9,607 nucleotides of DNA from Chloroflexota bacterium (GTDB lineage: Bacteria > Chloroflexota > Anaerolineae > Anaerolineales > UBA11858), in the NCBI GenBank assembly GCA_030666985.1, contig DAOUWT010000082.1:1-9607 (forward strand), in the 5' to 3' direction. Of the stretch, positions 6,164-9,607 are shown one piece after another; position 1 is the first letter of the stretch; every line of letters begins with the position of its first letter. The translations under genes were made by a program, and so were the position numbers. Under the pieces are notes generated by a model. That model did no database searches, had not been told where the DNA came from, and saw only the letters and a program-made list of their open reading frames with translations.

Positions 6164-6289
6164 CCTTAGAGCCACCGAATGAATTCGGCGTCTAAGAGAC
6201 AAAACGCGATAAATCGCGTTGAGAATTGCCACATTTATAACCCATTTTAATGGGTTTCGTTTGCTAGCCTATGAATTCATTCATAGGCT
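6164..6289. repeat. Four-hairpin element in the ileS 5' untranslated region
   Basis: Four short perfect palindromes follow one another. Hairpin 1: CTTAGA (6165-6170) and TCTAAG (6191-6196) around CCGAAT-GA-ATTCGG (6175-6188). Hairpin 2: AACGCGAT-AA-ATCGCGTT (6203-6220). Hairpin 3: AACCCATT-TT-AATGGGTT (6239-6256). Hairpin 4: AGCCTATGAAT-TC-ATTCATAGGCT (6266-6289). The linker after hairpin 1 (CTAAGAGACAAAA) resembles the reverse complement of that before hairpin 4 (TTTCGTTTGCTAG), so the element is roughly symmetrical overall. It lies between the T-box terminator and the ileS ribosome binding site GGAGA (6293-6297), and would be part of the read-through mRNA. Confidence 0.75.
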
Positions 6290-6302
6290 TATGGAGAACA
6301 CC

Positions 6303-9300
6303 ATGACATTCAAACCAGCCTCAAACAAACCTGACTTCATCGAACAAGAACACGAAATCCTAGATTTCTGGAAAGAGAACCAATCTTTCGAAAAATTACG
6401 TGCCTTGCGCAAAGGCCAACCTCCCTGGTCGTTCATCGATGGCCCCATCACGGCCAACAACCCCATGGGCGTGCATCACGGCTGGGGACGCACTTACAAA
6501 GACCTCTACAACCGCTTCTGGGCTATGCAAGGCCGTGACTTGCGCTACCAGAACGGCTTTGACTGCCAAGGCTTGTGGGTCGAAGTAGAAGTCGAAAAAG
6601 AAAAAGGCTACACCTCCAAAAAAGACATCGAAGAACACGGCCTGGCCGAATTTGTGCGCGAGTGCAAGGCCCGCGTCCTGCGTTATGCCGCTGTCCAAAC
6701 CGAGCAATCCCAACGCTTGGGTTATTGGATGGATTGGAACGACACCGACCAACTGCGCATGTTGGCCGACAAATTGCTTGAAGACCCGGCTCAAGAAATC
6801 ACCGTAAATGGACCCGAAGGCCCGGTTACAGACAGCGTTGAGCAAATCGTTGGCCGCTTGGGATTACCAGAACTGGGCGGCAGCTACTTCACATTCTCAA
6901 ACGAAAACAACTACATGATTTGGAGCATGATCAAAAAATGTTGGGAGAACGATTGGCTCTACCGTGGGGCGGATGTCATGCCCTGGTGTCCCCGCTGCGC
7001 CACCGGCATCAGCCAGCACGAGATTGTCACCGACGGCTATAAAGAGCTGACCCACCGCTCCATCACGCTGCGATTTCCTCTTAGGAACAAGGTACTAGGT
7101 ACTAGTGATGAGGTACTAGGAACTAGTCCCCAGTCACCAGTCACTAGTCCCCAGTCACCAGTCACTAGTCACCGGATTGACTCCGAAACCGGCCTGCCTG
7201 AATCCCTCCTCATCTGGACAACCACCCCCTGGACACTAACCTCCAACGTGGCCGCCGCCGTGGGGCCAGACCTCACCTACGTCAAAGTCAGGAATGGCGA
7301 CCACATACTCTATCTCTCCAAAGGAGCCATATCTACCCTAAGCAGAGACTACGAAGTACTCGCCGAACTCAAAGGCGAAGAAATGGAGGGCTGGACTTAT
7401 GACGGCCCCTTCGATGACCTCCCCGCGGCCCAGAAACCCGGCGGTGTTACCCATCTCCAAGAGCTGGTCGAGGGCATCGAGCAATGCGCCGCCGAAGCCC
7501 ACCAAGTTATCCTCTGGGACGAAGTTGGCGAAGAAGAAGGCACAGGCATCGTTCACATCGCTCCCGGTTGCGGCGCAGAGGACTTCCAACTCGGCCGAGA
7601 GCTAAATTTCCCCCTCATCGCTCCCCTGGATGACGAGGGCTATTTCGTTGACGGCTTTGGCTGGGTGACAGGAAAACACGTCTCTGATATTTCCGACGCC
7701 ATCTTCGAAGACCTCGAGAAAAAAGGCCTCCTCTACCACGTTAGGCCCTACACTCACCGCTACCCCACCTGTTGGCGCTGCGGCACCGAGCTGGTCTTCC
7801 GTCTGGTAGATGAGTGGTTCATCAGCATGGGAGAAAGCTACAACAAACCCCGCCACCAAGTCACCGCCCAGGAAAAAGAACAAAGCCTCCGCTACCAAAT
7901 TATGGACGTAGTTGACGACATCCGCTGGATACCCGAATTTGGATACAAACGCGAGCTAGACTGGCTGCACAACATGCACGATTGGATGATCTCCAAAAAA
8001 CGTTATTGGGGATTAGCCCTGCCCATCTGGGTCTGCGAAAATTGCGACCATTTCCACGTCATTGGAGACGACACCGAGCTGCGAGAACGCGCCATCGAGG
8101 GCTACGCCATCCTGGAGGGACACACCCCCCACCGCCCCTACATTGACGCCGTAAAACTAGCCTGCGACCACTGCGGCGGAAAAATGCACCGCGTCCCCGA
8201 GGTGGGCAACCCCTGGCTAGATGCCGGCATCGTCTCCTTCTCCACCCTCCAATACCGCACCAACCGCCAATACTGGCAAAAATGGTACCCCGCCCACTGG
8301 ATCAGCGAATCCTTCCCCGGACAATTCCGCAACTGGTTCTACAGCCTCCTCGCCATGGCAACCGTCCTCGACAACTCCGCCCCATTCCTAGAGAATTTCA
8401 GCTACGCCAGCCTCTGCGCCGAAGATGGCCGCGAAATGCACAAATCCTGGGGTAACTCCATCGAGTTCAACGAAGCCGCCGACAAAATGGGCGTAGACGT
8501 TATGCGCTGGCTCTACTGCGCTCACAAACCGGAGCACGACCTGCTCTTCGGCTACCATCGGGCGGAGGAAACCCGGCGCCGCTTCATCATCCCCTTCTGG
8601 AACGTCTACTCATTCTTCACCACCTACGCGGAGATTGACGGGTGGACGCCCGCACCCGCCCCCCCCTCTCCTGGGAGGAGAGGGGCCGGGGGAGAGGTGG
8701 GAGGTGCCCGCCCCGTGGGGGAGGATATGCCCATCGTGGAGGATTCTCCCCCTGGGGAGGGGGCCGGGGGAGAGGTGGGAGCGGGATTCAACCCCGACAC
8801 CCCGGAGGGCGCCACACCCCGCAGCGACAACCCCCTCGACAGGTGGATCCTCGCCCGCCTCAACCAATCCCTGGCGAGTGTGACCCAATCCCTGACCGAC
8901 TCCGACGCCTTCACCGCTGCCCAATCCTTCGAAAAACTCCTAGACGACCTCAGCAACTGGTACGTGCGCCGCTCCCGCCGCCGTTACTGGAAATCGGAGC
9001 TAGACCAAGACAAAGGCACCGCCTACGCTACCCTGTGGCATGTGCTGGTCAAAATGAGCCGCGCCTTAGCCCCTATAATCCCCTTCATCACCGAGAAAAT
9101 GTACCAAAACCTGGTGCGGGGCATCTTCTCTGGGGCGCGCGAAAGCGTGCATCACACCCTGTGGCCCGAGGCCGACACCGGCGCGGTTGACGAAAGACTC
9201 ATCGAGCAAATGGAGCTTGCCCGCCAAACCGCCAGCCAGGGACTGAGCGCACGCGGCAACGCTGGCCTCAAAGTGCGTCAGCCGCTCTCGAAAGTCTTAG

Positions 9301-9607
9301 TGCATGTTAAAGCCGGTTGGGCCGAGTTGGACGATGAGCTAGTTGACATCGTCACAGACGAACTCAACATCAAAGAGTTTGCCTTCATTGAAGATGGCAA
9401 CTCCCTGGTCAGCTGCAGCGTGCTGCCCAACAACAAGCTCCTAGGCCCCAAATTTGGAGCCAATTTCCCCAAAGTGCGGGCCGCCCTAGCCCAACTGGAC
9501 ACGGATGAGGTGGCCGCAAAAGTAGCCGCCGGAGAATCAGTTGCCCTAGAAGTGGCCGGAGAAAGCGTATCTCTAACCTCAGAGGAAATTCTGGTACAAA
9601 CAGAAGC
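6303..9607 (+). CDS. ileS: Isoleucyl-tRNA synthetase, divergent, 3' end beyond window
   Basis: Charges tRNA-Ile with isoleucine in the cytosol; the 1101 codons seen lack only the C-terminal end. The HIGH region is NPMGVHHGWGRTYKD (53-67), so the motif reads HHGW, and the KMSKS region is EMHKSWGN (711-718), which keeps the second Lys. Zinc-type cysteine pairs lie at CPRC 229-232, CWRC 490-493, CENC 578-581 and CDHC 621-624. The editing domain (CP1) shows WTTTPWTLTSN (305-315) and GTGIVHIAPG (413-422). WLDAG (638-642), the RNWFYSLL segment (676-683) and LDRWILARLN (845-854) lead to the anticodon-binding domain. Start: GGAGA with 5 nt spacing. The isoleucine T-box upstream supports the specificity. 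Odd: an extra ~45 residues at about 147-193, possibly lineage-specific, and two in-frame repeat-derived segments at about 261-291 and 783-840. ValRS and LeuRS are unlikely given the T-box codon. Confidence 0.9.
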   Translation, partial: MTFKPASNKPDFIEQEHEILDFWKENQSFEKLRALRKGQPPWSFIDGPITANNPMGVHHGWGRTYKDLYNRFWAMQGRDLRYQNGFDCQGLWVEVEVEKEKGYTSKKDIEEHGLAEFVRECKARVLRYAAVQTEQSQRLGYWMDWNDTDQLRMLADKLLEDPAQEITVNGPEGPVTDSVEQIVGRLGLPELGGSYFTFSNENNYMIWSMIKKCWENDWLYRGADVMPWCPRCATGISQHEIVTDGYKELTHRSITLRFPLRNKVLGTSDEVLGTSPQSPVTSPQSPVTSHRIDSETGLPESLLIWTTTPWTLTSNVAAAVGPDLTYVKVRNGDHILYLSKGAISTLSRDYEVLAELKGEEMEGWTYDGPFDDLPAAQKPGGVTHLQELVEGIEQCAAEAHQVILWDEVGEEEGTGIVHIAPGCGAEDFQLGRELNFPLIAPLDDEGYFVDGFGWVTGKHVSDISDAIFEDLEKKGLLYHVRPYTHRYPTCWRCGTELVFRLVDEWFISMGESYNKPRHQVTAQEKEQSLRYQIMDVVDDIRWIPEFGYKRELDWLHNMHDWMISKKRYWGLALPIWVCENCDHFHVIGDDTELRERAIEGYAILEGHTPHRPYIDAVKLACDHCGGKMHRVPEVGNPWLDAGIVSFSTLQYRTNRQYWQKWYPAHWISESFPGQFRNWFYSLLAMATVLDNSAPFLENFSYASLCAEDGREMHKSWGNSIEFNEAADKMGVDVMRWLYCAHKPEHDLLFGYHRAEETRRRFIIPFWNVYSFFTTYAEIDGWTPAPAPPSPGRRGAGGEVGGARPVGEDMPIVEDSPPGEGAGGEVGAGFNPDTPEGATPRSDNPLDRWILARLNQSLASVTQSLTDSDAFTAAQSFEKLLDDLSNWYVRRSRRRYWKSELDQDKGTAYATLWHVLVKMSRALAPIIPFITEKMYQNLVRGIFSGARESVHHTLWPEADTGAVDERLIEQMELARQTASQGLSARGNAGLKVRQPLSKVLVHVKAGWAELDDELVDIVTDELNIKEFAFIEDGNSLVSCSVLPNNKLLGPKFGANFPKVRAALAQLDTDEVAAKVAAGESVALEVAGESVSLTSEEILVQTE
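7084..7174 (+). repeat. Heptamer tandem array inside ileS, read in frame
   Basis: From 7091 twelve gapless 7-bp units run to 7174 (GGTACTA twice, GTGATGA, GGTACTA, GGAACTA, then GTCCCCA, GTCACCA, GTCACTA, again GTCCCCA, GTCACCA, GTCACTA, and GTCACCG); GGAACAA at 7084-7090 is a likely thirteenth. In the ileS frame they encode four 7-residue repeats: VLGTSDE at 264, VLGTSPQ at 271, SPVTSPQ at 278 and SPVTSHR at 285. The other two forward frames hit TAG within the first units (7103-7105 and 7096-7098). The insertion sits between RFPL (257-260) and the editing-domain block ESLLIWTTTPWT. Confidence 0.9.
8660..8781. repeat. G-rich palindromic repeat pair inside ileS, read in frame
   Basis: Two copies of a G-rich repeat lie 78 bp apart. 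They share a perfect 22-bp core at 8682-8703 and 8760-8781 (GGGGCCGGGGG followed by AGAGGTGGGAG), each preceded by a small palindrome (CTCCTGGGAGGAG at 8668-8680; CTCCCCCTGGGGAG around 8746-8759). A third, decayed CCCCGTGGGGGAGG is at 8711-8724. In the ileS frame they encode Pro/Gly-rich peptide with GRRGAGGEVG (791-800) and GEGAGGEVGAG (818-828). Repeats of this C/G-rich type are common between genes in many bacteria; inside an essential gene they are unusual. Confidence 0.8.

Noticed and set aside
6396..6845. 149-codon frame on the - strand
   Set aside because: It is antisense to the well-supported N-terminal part of ileS.
7084..7174. Possibility of a CRISPR array or of a pseudogenised ileS
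   Set aside because: There are no spacers between units, and the period is only 7 bp. The ileS frame is intact on both sides and the T-box regulation is retained, so a broken gene is not supported.
8610..9190. Several Pro/Gly/Arg-rich frames on both strands
   Set aside because: They arise from the G-rich repeat pair and antisense ileS codons; the ileS frame runs through without a stop and resumes conserved sequence.

Overview
The window looks like a chromosomal segment of an uncultured-type Chloroflexota bacterium (Anaerolineae or Caldilineae-like). This rests on remembered resemblance of the TyrA and IleRS proteins to Chloroflexota families and on the dense short tandem repeats between genes; it is not proven by a marker gene. 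All intact genes lie on the + strand.

Layout: (1) 66-1052, a prephenate dehydrogenase-family enzyme (tyrosine synthesis). (2) 1053-1654, a gene-poor stretch packed with repeats: an octamer array, a double-hairpin element, a 147-bp palindromic MITE-like element and a heptamer array that runs into the ribosome binding site of the next gene. (3) 1655-2857, an alpha-oxoamine synthase, probably 2-amino-3-ketobutyrate CoA ligase. (4) 2912-4941, a visibly AT-richer cassette with a TSPPY-type DNA methyltransferase and a PD-(D/E)XK restriction endonuclease resembling the EcoRII catalytic domain, followed by a small hypothetical gene (4957-5301). (5) 5360-5721, a UPF0175 antitoxin-like gene overlapping the first codons of a PIN-domain toxin that is cut off after about 19 recognisable residues. 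(6) 5718-6302, a strong sigma70-type promoter, an isoleucine T-box leader (specifier codon ATC, T-box bulge TGGT, intrinsic terminator) and a four-hairpin element. (7) 6303 to the window end, a divergent isoleucyl-tRNA synthetase gene that runs off the window.

How it works together: uncharged tRNA-Ile should bind the T-box leader and permit read-through into ileS. The methyltransferase and endonuclease look like a complete type II restriction-modification pair acquired as a unit. The toxin-antitoxin remnant next to it suggests an accessory island inserted between housekeeping genes.

The most unusual aspect is that repeats have invaded functional sequence. A heptamer array of one family lies inside the T-box leader, and a related array lies in frame inside ileS, where it adds four 7-residue repeats at the entrance to the editing domain. 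A second, G-rich repeat pair is also read in frame in ileS, between the catalytic and anticodon-binding domains. The reading frame survives both insertions without a stop codon.
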